Source of the DNA: a virus
Direction: 5' to 3' (one strand)
DNA length: 21,383 bases
IMG/VR virus record: IMGVR_UViG_3300017527_000264
Span: 1-21,383 of that record
A model generated the notes under the pieces. It did no database searches and was not told the DNA's origin. It worked only from the letters and a program-made list of their open reading frames with translations. The position numbers and the translations under genes are program-made. How positions within the stretch are numbered: position 1 is the stretch's first letter; the number at the start of each line of letters is the position of its first letter. Shown here one piece after another: positions 6,814-13,982 of this stretch.

Positions 6814-9413
6814 TGTCTTTCCTCCTTTTTATTTTCAATATCATCTAAAATTCTTTTGCCTGTTCCTGCTAACCACAAATTTATTCTCTTGTTAAGAATT
6901 GCCATATTTACTTTAGCCCTTCCAGGTTTATCCATCGGTAACAATAAAGCTTGAAGCAATTTGGGATCTTTAGATAAAATCGCATCATGGACCATTTGCA
7001 CAGCCTTATCTCTTGTTAATCTTGTAGAAATATTCTTAGCAGCGCCAGAATACATCTGTGCCATCTGCAAGCTACCACCGGCAGATTCTTTGCCCATTCT
7101 ACCACCTAATCTTGCCCCGAACATTCTTGATAAAAAACTCAACCCGGTAGACGCTATATCTTTCATAACTATATCGGGTTTATTCCCTTTGCTCTCTCGG
7201 AAAGCATCTACTTTTGCAAGCTCTTTTCCTATACTTCTCATCCTTGTTATTTGTTCGGGTGTGAATAAATGTTTCAATGAGGCGTCAACCTTGCTGTTGT
7301 TAATAATAGACAATAAGGTTCTGCCAGACAAAGTACGTTCGCCGACATCGTTGAATCCACCAACATAAGACTTTTCCAACATATGATCTACAAAGGCACC
7401 CTTTAATCCCATAAAAGCATTCCCCGTGGGGTCTTTGGCAGATTGCAAAACAAGTTCTTTCGTCATTAGATCGGGTCTATTTGATTTCAAAATGGTTTTT
7501 ACTGTGTTATCTAAATCGTCAATTTTGAGAAATTTAGCCGATACAGATATTTTAGGGTCTCGCATGGCTTTTTTCCGAGCATCCATACTAAAACGGGTTT
7601 TGTTGGCAAACTCTTGTGCTTTAGCCGTGTCTGATATTTGGCTTCTCAAATCAGGGAACTTATCTAAAATCGCCTCATTGTTTTTCATCCATCTTTCGGC
7701 TTTTAAGGCATTGACCTCCCCGGTAGGGGCCACATCATCTACGAAACTTCTCGCTAAATATCTTTCCGTGGCTGCTTTTGCGTCTTGTGTGATAACTACT
7801 TTTTCAAGGTCTATTGAACCTTTTGTTTTCATCCTACCAATGCTGATATCAAGTGTTAGATCGGGGTCAATAGCAGGTGCGCCTGACTTGGAGTACCCAA
7901 GGATTTTTCCAACAACACCTGATTCAAACCTTGTTTTAAATTGTCTCGTAGCTGCAAGGGCTGCTTGCAATGTGGCGGCTTCGGGTGAATCTGCAATACC
8001 CGCCGCAATTCCTAAATCTTCAAGTATAGCATCTGCTACATCGTCCGCTATCCGTGCTTTGTTCCACTGCCCGTCCTTTCTTGCCTTGCGTGATGTTTCA
8101 AGAAGTTTAGAGCGAAGTCCTTGCATTTCTTTAAGGGTTGTCCTTTGTATCTTATCGTTTTTTATGATTGGAGATTTCTTGAGAGGAAAAGGAATGTCAA
8201 CCTTTTGGGCATCTGCTAAATCATCAAGGATTGATCCATAAACTTGTCGTGTTTTATCAATGCCTACCTCATAGTCTTTGGGTACATCTGCCCATAGTTT
8301 CTGTGTTTCACGCTGTTCCTTTCTCATAACTGATTCAAGTTCACTCCTGACAACCCGTGATTCGGCTACTTTCCTTTGCGCAATCGGAAGACGATTAAGT
8401 TTCTGTTGTGCCATAGAAACTGCCTCGGCAATCCTCTTGTCCATTTTCAACTCAATAGCCGCAACACGCTTTCTTGTCATTTCAGCTAAAAATTCAGGTG
8501 CACCATACCCGAATTTTCTCATCTCACCCTCAAGTTTTGTAATTGATTTGCTTATTGCCTCCACCATTTCAGAATCAGCAACGGGATCAACTTCAGACAA
8601 GGACTTATATAGGGACAATAACTGTTTCTCTCCGGTTTTAACTACCGGCGGAAGATCGCTTATTGTGTCGCCACGGAGCTTGTTAAGGGATTCACCAAGT
8701 TTAGCAACCTGACCTTTGGTATATTCACCCGCCCTATATTTAGATCCCTTCTCAGTAAAGGGTAGCTGTATTTGCCGCAAGAATCTTTTGCCATACCTAA
8801 GAGCAAGCGCACCTGGGGTATGGAGTACCGCAAATGGTGCTACACCCCCGGCAACACCTCCGCCAACCTCTGAAAAAGCCTTACCTGTTGGACTTTCCAC
8901 ATCTTTCGCCAAACCTCTCCCCACACCTGCCCCCATGCCCCCGGTAGCTTCACTTATCATGGTAATATAGGGATGCTTAACCATAGACTGCCAAATAGAA
9001 TTGGCAATTGTCCCGACAAGACGGGTTCCCCCTGAAGCCATTTTAAGGGTTGCTCCAACCGGGGACAATAAAGCAGCAACTTCTCCAAGTCCCCGTCCCA
9101 TATGCTCTGAAACAGTTTGAGGTTCACGTCCTTCTTCGGGTAAACTTGCCCCTATTAATTCCATCCCTTTTTGTATGCTTTTACTGCCGCCAACAGGTTC
9201 AGGCAAGTCTACCCCTGGAATAAGGTTTACCCCGGATTTAATTAAATCAACAGGGGCACCTAATGTTTCTGCAATAGCCTTATTTACAAAGGGCATTGCC
9301 ACAAGGTTTGAATCTTCTTCTTTGTATTCATCCCAAGGACCAGATTCAATAGATCCCATTGATTCATAATCAAGTTGATCGTTTTGTTGGTAATCTTCCC
9401 AAGGGTTTATCAT
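6810..9413 (-). CDS. Large internal virion / DNA-ejection-like protein
   Basis: An 867-residue protein. I chose ATG at 9413, not the TTG at 9428: it has a GGGAGAAAG site and overlaps the upstream stop as ATGA. The start is acidic, with repeated P-W-(E/D)-(D/E)-Y. Residues about 45-200 hold Gly/Ala-rich apolar stretches able to form amphipathic or membrane helices. The rest is long, charged and helical, with many Arg/Lys. Size, composition and position after another internal-like protein match ejection proteins of short-tailed phages, which leave the head and cross the host envelope with the DNA. No transglycosylase or peptidase motif is evident. The role is inferred from composition and order, not from a recognised domain. 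Confidence 0.65.
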   Translation of the reverse strand: MINPWEDYQQNDQLDYESMGSIESGPWDEYKEEDSNLVAMPFVNKAIAETLGAPVDLIKSGVNLIPGVDLPEPVGGSKSIQKGMELIGASLPEEGREPQTVSEHMGRGLGEVAALLSPVGATLKMASGGTRLVGTIANSIWQSMVKHPYITMISEATGGMGAGVGRGLAKDVESPTGKAFSEVGGGVAGGVAPFAVLHTPGALALRYGKRFLRQIQLPFTEKGSKYRAGEYTKGQVAKLGESLNKLRGDTISDLPPVVKTGEKQLLSLYKSLSEVDPVADSEMVEAISKSITKLEGEMRKFGYGAPEFLAEMTRKRVAAIELKMDKRIAEAVSMAQQKLNRLPIAQRKVAESRVVRSELESVMRKEQRETQKLWADVPKDYEVGIDKTRQVYGSILDDLADAQKVDIPFPLKKSPIIKNDKIQRTTLKEMQGLRSKLLETSRKARKDGQWNKARIADDVADAILEDLGIAAGIADSPEAATLQAALAATRQFKTRFESGVVGKILGYSKSGAPAIDPDLTLDISIGRMKTKGSIDLEKVVITQDAKAATERYLARSFVDDVAPTGEVNALKAERWMKNNEAILDKFPDLRSQISDTAKAQEFANKTRFSMDARKKAMRDPKISVSAKFLKIDDLDNTVKTILKSNRPDLMTKELVLQSAKDPTGNAFMGLKGAFVDHMLEKSYVGGFNDVGERTLSGRTLLSIINNSKVDASLKHLFTPEQITRMRSIGKELAKVDAFRESKGNKPDIVMKDIASTGLSFLSRMFGARLGGRMGKESAGGSLQMAQMYSGAAKNISTRLTRDKAVQMVHDAILSKDPKLLQALLLPMDKPGRAKVNMAILNKRINLWLAGTGKRILDDIENKKEERQ

Positions 9414-11266
9414 TTTACTTTCTCCCAACTATTTTTATCAGCAGGATTTCCGCCTTTAAACCTATATCCCTTCTTTATCGTTCCGACTTTTGGACCTTGT
9501 GGTGCACCAAGTATAGTAAGAAAAGCTTTAATATCATTGGCCGCTGACAAAGCATTTTGCCTGCTATTTTTGGGCATTTGGACATTTTGTGATGTTTTTA
9601 TTTCCTTTTTAAGTCGCCAACGTAAGTATGTATCTATGGCTTTTATCCTTTGTTGCATCATTTTGGGGTTGTCTAATATCGCCGGAGAAAGGTTTATCTC
9701 TTTTTGCAACCTTTTGATTTCGGTTGCGGGGAATCTTGGATTAATAGATAGAGACCGGATAAGGTCATTTTGGGCAGCTTCAACAAACTGCCTTGCAAAC
9801 AATGTTTTCTCTGCAACTGGCGCACCAACAAGCCCAGTTGCAACTGAGCCAGCCGCTAATCCGGTTGACACAGGGCCTGTCGCTAAACCTGAGAGTTGCC
9901 AAATAGTCTGTTTTGGTGGTTCTATTTTTGCAGGCTTAGTGGGTTTCACCCCCTTCTCTGTCATTGGAATAGTTTCACCTGTACCAATATCAACCAAAGT
10001 GGTATTCCCGCTTACGGGGTCAGACACAACTTTGATTGTTTTAGCTGCAATACGCATCAAAGTTTGATCGTCTACATTGGGATATGCTTTTTTAAGTTCA
10101 TCAAGTTTAGAGGTTTTCCCTTCTTTTCCTGCTTTAATGCCTAACTCAAAGTTCATAACCTCAAGAGAATTAGGTCCGTATCTATCGACAAGGGCTTGTC
10201 GTTTTTTGTCATACTCTGTTGGTTTTCCCTTTGCTTTCCCTTCCTTCCCCTCTTCATATCTACGCTTGCTCTCTACCCGGCTTTCTTCTAACTCTTTCTT
10301 CCTGGTAGCCTCTTTACGCACATCCTCTTCATAATCCTGTTTGTCTTTGAGAGCTTGGATTCCCCCTGCAAGCATCTTGTTCATGTTCTCTATGTCAGCT
10401 TTGAACATATTGAACAATTCTGACTTGCGGTTTTGACGGGCTTGCTTAAAAGCAGCTGCCTGTTGCCTATTGGGGGCGTAACCCCATTGAAGCCCGGTTG
10501 TACTTTCAAATAAAGCTCGTTCCTCTTGAGCATATTGGGCAAGGGCCATCCTCTGCGGGTTCATCGTTCTCGGATCTTTACCGCCAAAGTGTGTTTCGAT
10601 AAAGCTCTCGATAAAAACAGGGATGTCATACTCTTCTGGTTCACTATCAATAATTTTCTGTTTCTCGGCTTTTTCTCTGGCAATGGATTCCGCATAGGTA
10701 TCCTCCATGCGTTTCGCAAAGTCTATGGCATCACCCATTGCGGCGGGGTCGCCGGAATATCCATAACCGCCTACAGCGGCTTCAGCACGATCACCACCAG
10801 TTGCCTTAATCGTATCGGGATCATTCCTCTGGCTTATGTTCGGCAGATATTCCCAATCTTCAGGGTGTTCTTTATCATCAAGATTATCCGTAAACTGCCT
10901 TACATTCTCGGCTGGTGCCGTAATAGCCGCCATTGCCGGGTTGTTGGTAAATTGTCTGACTGCCGGACTCAATTCTTCCATTTGTTCTCCCTCTTGTGCG
11001 AAAACATTTTTATTCTGTGACATTCTATTTCTTGCATGGCTAACAGCTTTTTGTACAATGGCCTTAGTGGGTTTCCCGTTGTTTAACAGATATTTTATTT
11101 CATCCTGAGATAATGTTGGCACAAGGGCCGGTATATCTACTTCTTTTCCATCAAAATTAACTCCAATGGATAGTTCAGTAGAAACTTTCCCGTCCGGCCT
11201 TTGTAATGTCCCAAAATACCCCTGACCTTTTGGGGTGCCATCTGCCCTCATGCCCCACTCTCCCAT
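9410..11266 (-). CDS. Internal virion-like protein with conserved N-terminal phage domain
   Basis: A 618-residue protein. Residues 1-85 form a compact domain seen in many phage virion proteins (from memory), with a G-x-G-Y-F-G-T-L-x-R-P-D-G entry, an S-I-G-V-N-F-D-G-K strand, a P-A-L-V-P-T-L-S turn and a helical V-S-H-A-R-N-R-M end. A long charged, coiled-coil-like region follows (about 200-370). A Gly/Ala/Val-rich apolar stretch lies near residues 455-480, followed by an A-Q-N-D-L-I-R-S-L segment. The C-terminus (G-Y-R-F-K-G-G-N-P-A-D then S-W-E-K-V) is another phrase typical of phage virion proteins. The ATG has an AGAGGATAATT leader. It probably lies in the capsid core or ejection machinery. 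Confidence 0.68.
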   Translation of the reverse strand: MGEWGMRADGTPKGQGYFGTLQRPDGKVSTELSIGVNFDGKEVDIPALVPTLSQDEIKYLLNNGKPTKAIVQKAVSHARNRMSQNKNVFAQEGEQMEELSPAVRQFTNNPAMAAITAPAENVRQFTDNLDDKEHPEDWEYLPNISQRNDPDTIKATGGDRAEAAVGGYGYSGDPAAMGDAIDFAKRMEDTYAESIAREKAEKQKIIDSEPEEYDIPVFIESFIETHFGGKDPRTMNPQRMALAQYAQEERALFESTTGLQWGYAPNRQQAAAFKQARQNRKSELFNMFKADIENMNKMLAGGIQALKDKQDYEEDVRKEATRKKELEESRVESKRRYEEGKEGKAKGKPTEYDKKRQALVDRYGPNSLEVMNFELGIKAGKEGKTSKLDELKKAYPNVDDQTLMRIAAKTIKVVSDPVSGNTTLVDIGTGETIPMTEKGVKPTKPAKIEPPKQTIWQLSGLATGPVSTGLAAGSVATGLVGAPVAEKTLFARQFVEAAQNDLIRSLSINPRFPATEIKRLQKEINLSPAILDNPKMMQQRIKAIDTYLRWRLKKEIKTSQNVQMPKNSRQNALSAANDIKAFLTILGAPQGPKVGTIKKGYRFKGGNPADKNSWEKVK

Positions 11267-11295
11267 AATTATCCTCTGTCAAAAGCCGTTCCTTT

Positions 11296-12270
11296 TTACT
11301 GATTTATGAAATTAGCCATTGACTCACCGGGATAAGCCATCCCGCCTGACAGTCTTCGTGGTGCGCCGGTTGTAAGTCCAAGGGAAGTACCACCCTCCGG
11401 CTCTCCTGTAACAGCATTGATAGCACCACCCCCACTACCCCCGCTATATGAAATAGATTTTGAGGTAGATGTTTTCTTTTTCATCTTCGCTTGATAAACC
11501 ATCATGGCCGCATTGAAATTAGCGGTAGCCTCTGCGTTTCGCTGGTTTATGTCATGCACAGCCTCGCTAAATTCATATGAATATTGCTGCCCATATTCTG
11601 CCCTGCCTTGGCGTCTTGCTTGAGCCAACACCCCGCCCAATCCACGCTCACCACCAAAACCTTCTAACGCTTCCCGGTACATCTGCGCCCGTGCTATGGG
11701 GTTCTTTTCAGAACTACGGATTGCCACCAAAGCCCTGTTTAAACCCCTTCTTAATCCACCTACATACGGTCCTGCCGCCTTACGGCTTAATTCTGATATT
11801 TTGTCCTCATCCCATTCAGGAGCGTCAAAACCCGGCAAGTCCAAGTTGGGAACAGGACCGCTTGGCATGATGTTTTCTGAAATACTGGTTGAGGATGATC
11901 CCGTTGGATACCGGCGTAATGTTCCCCCACCAGATGCCCTTGATGCTACGGCAGGGGTTCCGGCACGAGCAGGGTCAAACCTATTATTGGTTCTATGAAG
12001 TGCGGCGTTTAAGCCCCCTCTATTACTTTGAGAAAATAGGCTTGAGTTTACAACCCCCCCACCACCTACGGCTGGTTCGGGGTCATCACCATAAGGGCCA
12101 GGTTCATAGCCGTAATATCCATCATCCGGCCACATATCAGCATCGGCACGGGAAGGTGGGTCGCTATCATAAGGACCGGGTTCATAGCCATAATCGTTAT
12201 AACCAAGATAATCTCCCCCACTTACATATCCAGAAGCATGCGGGTCAAGATTCTGATATACATTTGCCAT
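11296..12270 (-). CDS. Gly/Pro/Tyr-rich internal virion-like protein
   Basis: A 324-residue protein with three zones. Residues 1-110 are low-complexity, acidic and Tyr/Gly/Pro-rich, with an eight-residue Y-G-Y-E-P-G-P-Y phrase repeated at 27-34 and 53-60. Residues about 150-270 are helical and charged, with many Ala, Arg, Gln and Asn. The tail is Ser/Gly-rich. Small Ala/Gln-rich helical proteins just upstream of long ejection proteins are typical of podovirus internal cores (T7 gp14-like position), which is the basis of the call. No homologous domain is recognised. The ATG has a strong GGAGGATAATT leader nearly identical to that of the next gene. Confidence 0.6.
   Translation of the reverse strand: MANVYQNLDPHASGYVSGGDYLGYNDYGYEPGPYDSDPPSRADADMWPDDGYYGYEPGPYGDDPEPAVGGGGVVNSSLFSQSNRGGLNAALHRTNNRFDPARAGTPAVASRASGGGTLRRYPTGSSSTSISENIMPSGPVPNLDLPGFDAPEWDEDKISELSRKAAGPYVGGLRRGLNRALVAIRSSEKNPIARAQMYREALEGFGGERGLGGVLAQARRQGRAEYGQQYSYEFSEAVHDINQRNAEATANFNAAMMVYQAKMKKKTSTSKSISYSGGSGGGAINAVTGEPEGGTSLGLTTGAPRRLSGGMAYPGESMANFINQ
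12091..12192 (-). repeat. Two 24-bp in-frame repeats encoding YGYEPGPY
   Basis: Units at 12169-12192 and 12091-12114 match at 21 of 24 positions, and both encode the same eight residues in the low-complexity start of the internal virion-like protein. All three differences are at codon third positions, so selection on the peptide is likely. Confidence 0.75.
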
Positions 12271-12272
12271 AA

Positions 12273-12650
12273 TTATCCTCCAAGTCCATATTTCTTCATT
12301 TCGGTTGTGACATCATTTAAACTATCTATGTCATGCCCACATTCGGGATTGCCGCATAACCAATAAGACTTCCAATCGCCCTCTATCTGATCCTCTGGAC
12401 CAGTATTAACCGGATAGCAGTACATAACACCTTGACATTTTGGGCATTTCGGGGCTTTCCTTGCGTATTCGGCTTTAGATTGTTGCTGTTCTTGCTCCCT
12501 TTGTCTTGCATGCAGGTCTAAACCCTCCATATACTTAAGAAACTCATCCATGCCCCTGCCGTTCTGCCGAAGGTTTATTATCAGGTTCCGGCACTCCTGA
12601 AGAACCTTGCCGGTCTTACCTGCTGTTAACTGTTTCATTGTTATAGACAT
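12273..12650 (-). CDS. Zinc-ribbon protein
   Basis: A 125-residue protein. I chose ATG at 12650: it overlaps the upstream stop as TAATG and has a GGAAG site, whereas the longer frame would start with TTG at 12665. The first 65 residues are helical with a Gln/Glu-rich end. The second half has a C-P-K-C knuckle and, about 30 residues later, a C-G-N-P-E-C knuckle followed by G-H-D, a typical four-cysteine zinc-ribbon arrangement. Zinc ribbons bind nucleic acid or protein; inside a run of virion genes this could be an assembly factor or minor virion component. Its specific role is unknown. It lies between the Cys-rich Ig-like pair and the internal virion proteins. Confidence 0.68.
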   Translation of the reverse strand: MSITMKQLTAGKTGKVLQECRNLIINLRQNGRGMDEFLKYMEGLDLHARQREQEQQQSKAEYARKAPKCPKCQGVMYCYPVNTGPEDQIEGDWKSYWLCGNPECGHDIDSLNDVTTEMKKYGLGG

Positions 12651-13000
12651 TAGACGCACTTCCAAGTATATTTATTATGACTCGTAACGTAACAATCCCC
12701 TGGATTCCCACTACAGTTACAGCCTCCAGCACTACAACAAGCAGTAGGCGAACCACAGGGGGGATCAGCCTGATCCCAAGAAGGAGATCCGTTATAGCCA
12801 CACAGATTAGTATTGCTCATCAACCATCTCTCATCCCCGATAATTGTATCAGAACCTACAGCGACACAGCTTGCAGAAATACACCAATTCGCCCCTGAAG
12901 CATTACTTGTGTAATCCAAAGACCAATCACTATCACTCTCATTTCTAATACTCGCAGTTACTACGGTCCCACAATCATCTGTTATAGTTAACGAGGCCAC
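12650..13000 (-). CDS. Cys-rich continuation of the upstream Ig-like protein, after an in-frame TGA
   Basis: This 116-residue frame is in the same reading frame as the gene ending at 13025, separated from it only by the TGA and eight sense codons. The GTG at 13000 is the only early start and has no Shine-Dalgarno sequence before it. The first strand (S-L-T-I-T-D-D-C-G) looks like the closing strand of an Ig-like repeat whose first strands lie upstream of the TGA. The rest has 10 more cysteines (11 in 116 residues), many in C-C, G-C-N-C and D-C contexts, suggesting disulfides or metal binding. It is best read as the C-terminal part of one 412-residue product, made by readthrough or recoding or broken by mutation. 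Confidence 0.6.
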   Translation of the reverse strand: MASLTITDDCGTVVTASIRNESDSDWSLDYTSNASGANWCISASCVAVGSDTIIGDERWLMSNTNLCGYNGSPSWDQADPPCGSPTACCSAGGCNCSGNPGDCYVTSHNKYTWKCV

Positions 13001-13008
13001 CGGCCCGT
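12991..13008 (-). promoter_or_regulatory. Hairpin with bulged U downstream of the in-frame TGA
   Basis: Read on the minus strand, ACGGGCC and GGCCTCGT pair over 7 bp with one unpaired T in the 3' arm and a GGT loop. The hairpin begins 16 nt after the TGA and its loop begins 23 nt after. A stable hairpin with a G at the start of its loop at this distance is what bacterial selenocysteine insertion elements require, although in E. coli fdhF the bulged U is in the 5' arm. The hairpin could also simply promote readthrough. It contains the GTG start of the downstream frame, which would hinder initiation there. Confidence 0.4.
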
Positions 13009-13024
13009 AGTCTTTAGCGGCACC

Positions 13025-13858
13025 TCAATCTCCATCTGCACAATCAAGCTGCTCGTTTCTATTGCTGGATTCGTAAGAAGCTGCTCCATTACCATTCCAA
13101 GTATAACCCGTTCCGCTTACCACATAGGTAAACGGTGCTTTCCCGCCCGCTACATACACATCAATATGGCTATTCTTAACAATGGTATCAGGTGTATTAT
13201 CATCATCGAATGTCAAAACAGGGTCAACGGGACACGGATAACAATACACCGTCACTTCGTCCGTGCAGGTTATTCCGTTCCCCTGGTCTAACTTTACCTT
13301 TAACTTAAAACTCTGTTTCCCATTTGGAACGCAATCATTCCAACTATCCCTCGGAATTACGATAAGATTCCAATACCCATCATCACTTTGAACAAGATCA
13401 ACAACCGGGATTATTCCGTCCTTGGTTTTCAGGACGCTCCAATTTGCCATCCTTTCAGAATAATACCGTGAGAATTTGCACTTTACTACACCGCCACACT
13501 CCCGGTTCCCCCCATTGCCCACACAAAAGATAGAACATCCCTGCAAACCTTCAGGCATGTGAGCATCAAACCATTCTTCGTCAGTAGACTCAGGGATTGG
13601 CCCCGAAAAGTCAGGCCAAATCCAATCCGGCCATGCAAAGTTCGGAAAGGGGGGCATGAAAAACTGTTCCATTTCAGGATATTCGTCAGACAAATAAGGC
13701 TTTTTGAACTCTGACTGAGCCTCAAGCCTTTGGTTAAACATGGCCTTGCCGGTCACACCCTTCATCATTTCCCGATAATCACCCTCTGGCCCATACATAT
13801 AGGGTTTACGGTTGTAATCCTTATTTGTTGGGATTTGCTGTTTTGTCCTGATCGTCAT
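13025..13858 (-). CDS. Cys-bearing Ig-like structural protein, ending at an in-frame TGA
   Basis: The 277-residue frame from ATG 13858 (a later ATG at 13798 is possible) ends in TGA at 13025. Residues about 55-95 are Pro/Trp/Phe-rich (P-D-W-I-W-P-D-F). A middle beta region holds C-x-x-x-C and E-C-G-G-V-V-K-C pairs, followed by a strand with T-V-Y-C-Y-P-C-P. The last 70 residues look like the first strands of an Ig-like repeat (V-A-G-G-K-A-P-F-T-Y-V-V-S-G-T-G). That domain is incomplete at the TGA and its expected last strands appear directly downstream in the same frame. There are nine cysteines. Coming right after the nozzle, it may be a tail-associated or needle-like part. Its start overlaps the 53-residue gene by 38 bases. 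Confidence 0.62.
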   Translation of the reverse strand: MTIRTKQQIPTNKDYNRKPYMYGPEGDYREMMKGVTGKAMFNQRLEAQSEFKKPYLSDEYPEMEQFFMPPFPNFAWPDWIWPDFSGPIPESTDEEWFDAHMPEGLQGCSIFCVGNGGNRECGGVVKCKFSRYYSERMANWSVLKTKDGIIPVVDLVQSDDGYWNLIVIPRDSWNDCVPNGKQSFKLKVKLDQGNGITCTDEVTVYCYPCPVDPVLTFDDDNTPDTIVKNSHIDVYVAGGKAPFTYVVSGTGYTWNGNGAASYESSNRNEQLDCADGD

Positions 13859-13982
13859 AATCCATCGGCTTTGGTTTATCCCAAAAGCCACTCTTGTTAA
13901 TAACGGTGGGGTCTATGCCCCGTTCTTCGTTGAGGTCTTTGCACTTGATGAACTTTTCTGTCCATCTGACTTGCTTTTCCAT
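13821..13982 (-). CDS. Small 53-residue charged protein
   Basis: A short frame that is easily missed: ATG at 13982, overlapping the nozzle gene stop as TAATG, with a GAGGGA site five bases before, and a TAA at 13821. The protein is hydrophilic and charged, with one cysteine (I-K-C-K), a W-T-E-K-F-I-K start and a D-K-P-K-P-M-D-Y-D-D segment. Its 3' end overlaps the start of the Ig-like protein in another frame. The overlap start, ribosome-binding site and filled gap favour a real gene. I recognise no family; a small tail or chaperone factor is possible. Confidence 0.6.
   Translation of the reverse strand: MEKQVRWTEKFIKCKDLNEERGIDPTVINKSGFWDKPKPMDYDDQDKTANPNK

Noticed and set aside
7426-8241. 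Long plus-strand open frame opposite the internal virion protein gene, and similar ones at 5006-5482 and 9375-10067
   Set aside because: They lie wholly opposite well-supported minus-strand genes, lack ribosome-binding sites and have compositions expected of antisense shadows.
9414-9428. TTG start at 9428 for the large internal virion protein
   Set aside because: The ATG at 9413 has a good ribosome-binding site and an ATGA overlap; the five extra residues are encoded by that site itself.
12651-12665. TTG start at 12665 for the zinc-ribbon protein
   Set aside because: The ATG at 12650 gives a TAATG overlap with a GGAAG site, matching the style of the operon.
12650-13000. An independent Cys-rich gene starting at GTG 13000
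   Set aside because: There is no Shine-Dalgarno site, the GTG lies in a hairpin loop, and the frame and fold continue from the upstream gene. It is listed as a continuation instead.
13859-13891. GTG start at 13891 for the Ig-like protein
   Set aside because: It would extend further into the 53-residue gene and has no ribosome-binding site; ATG 13858 or 13798 is more likely.
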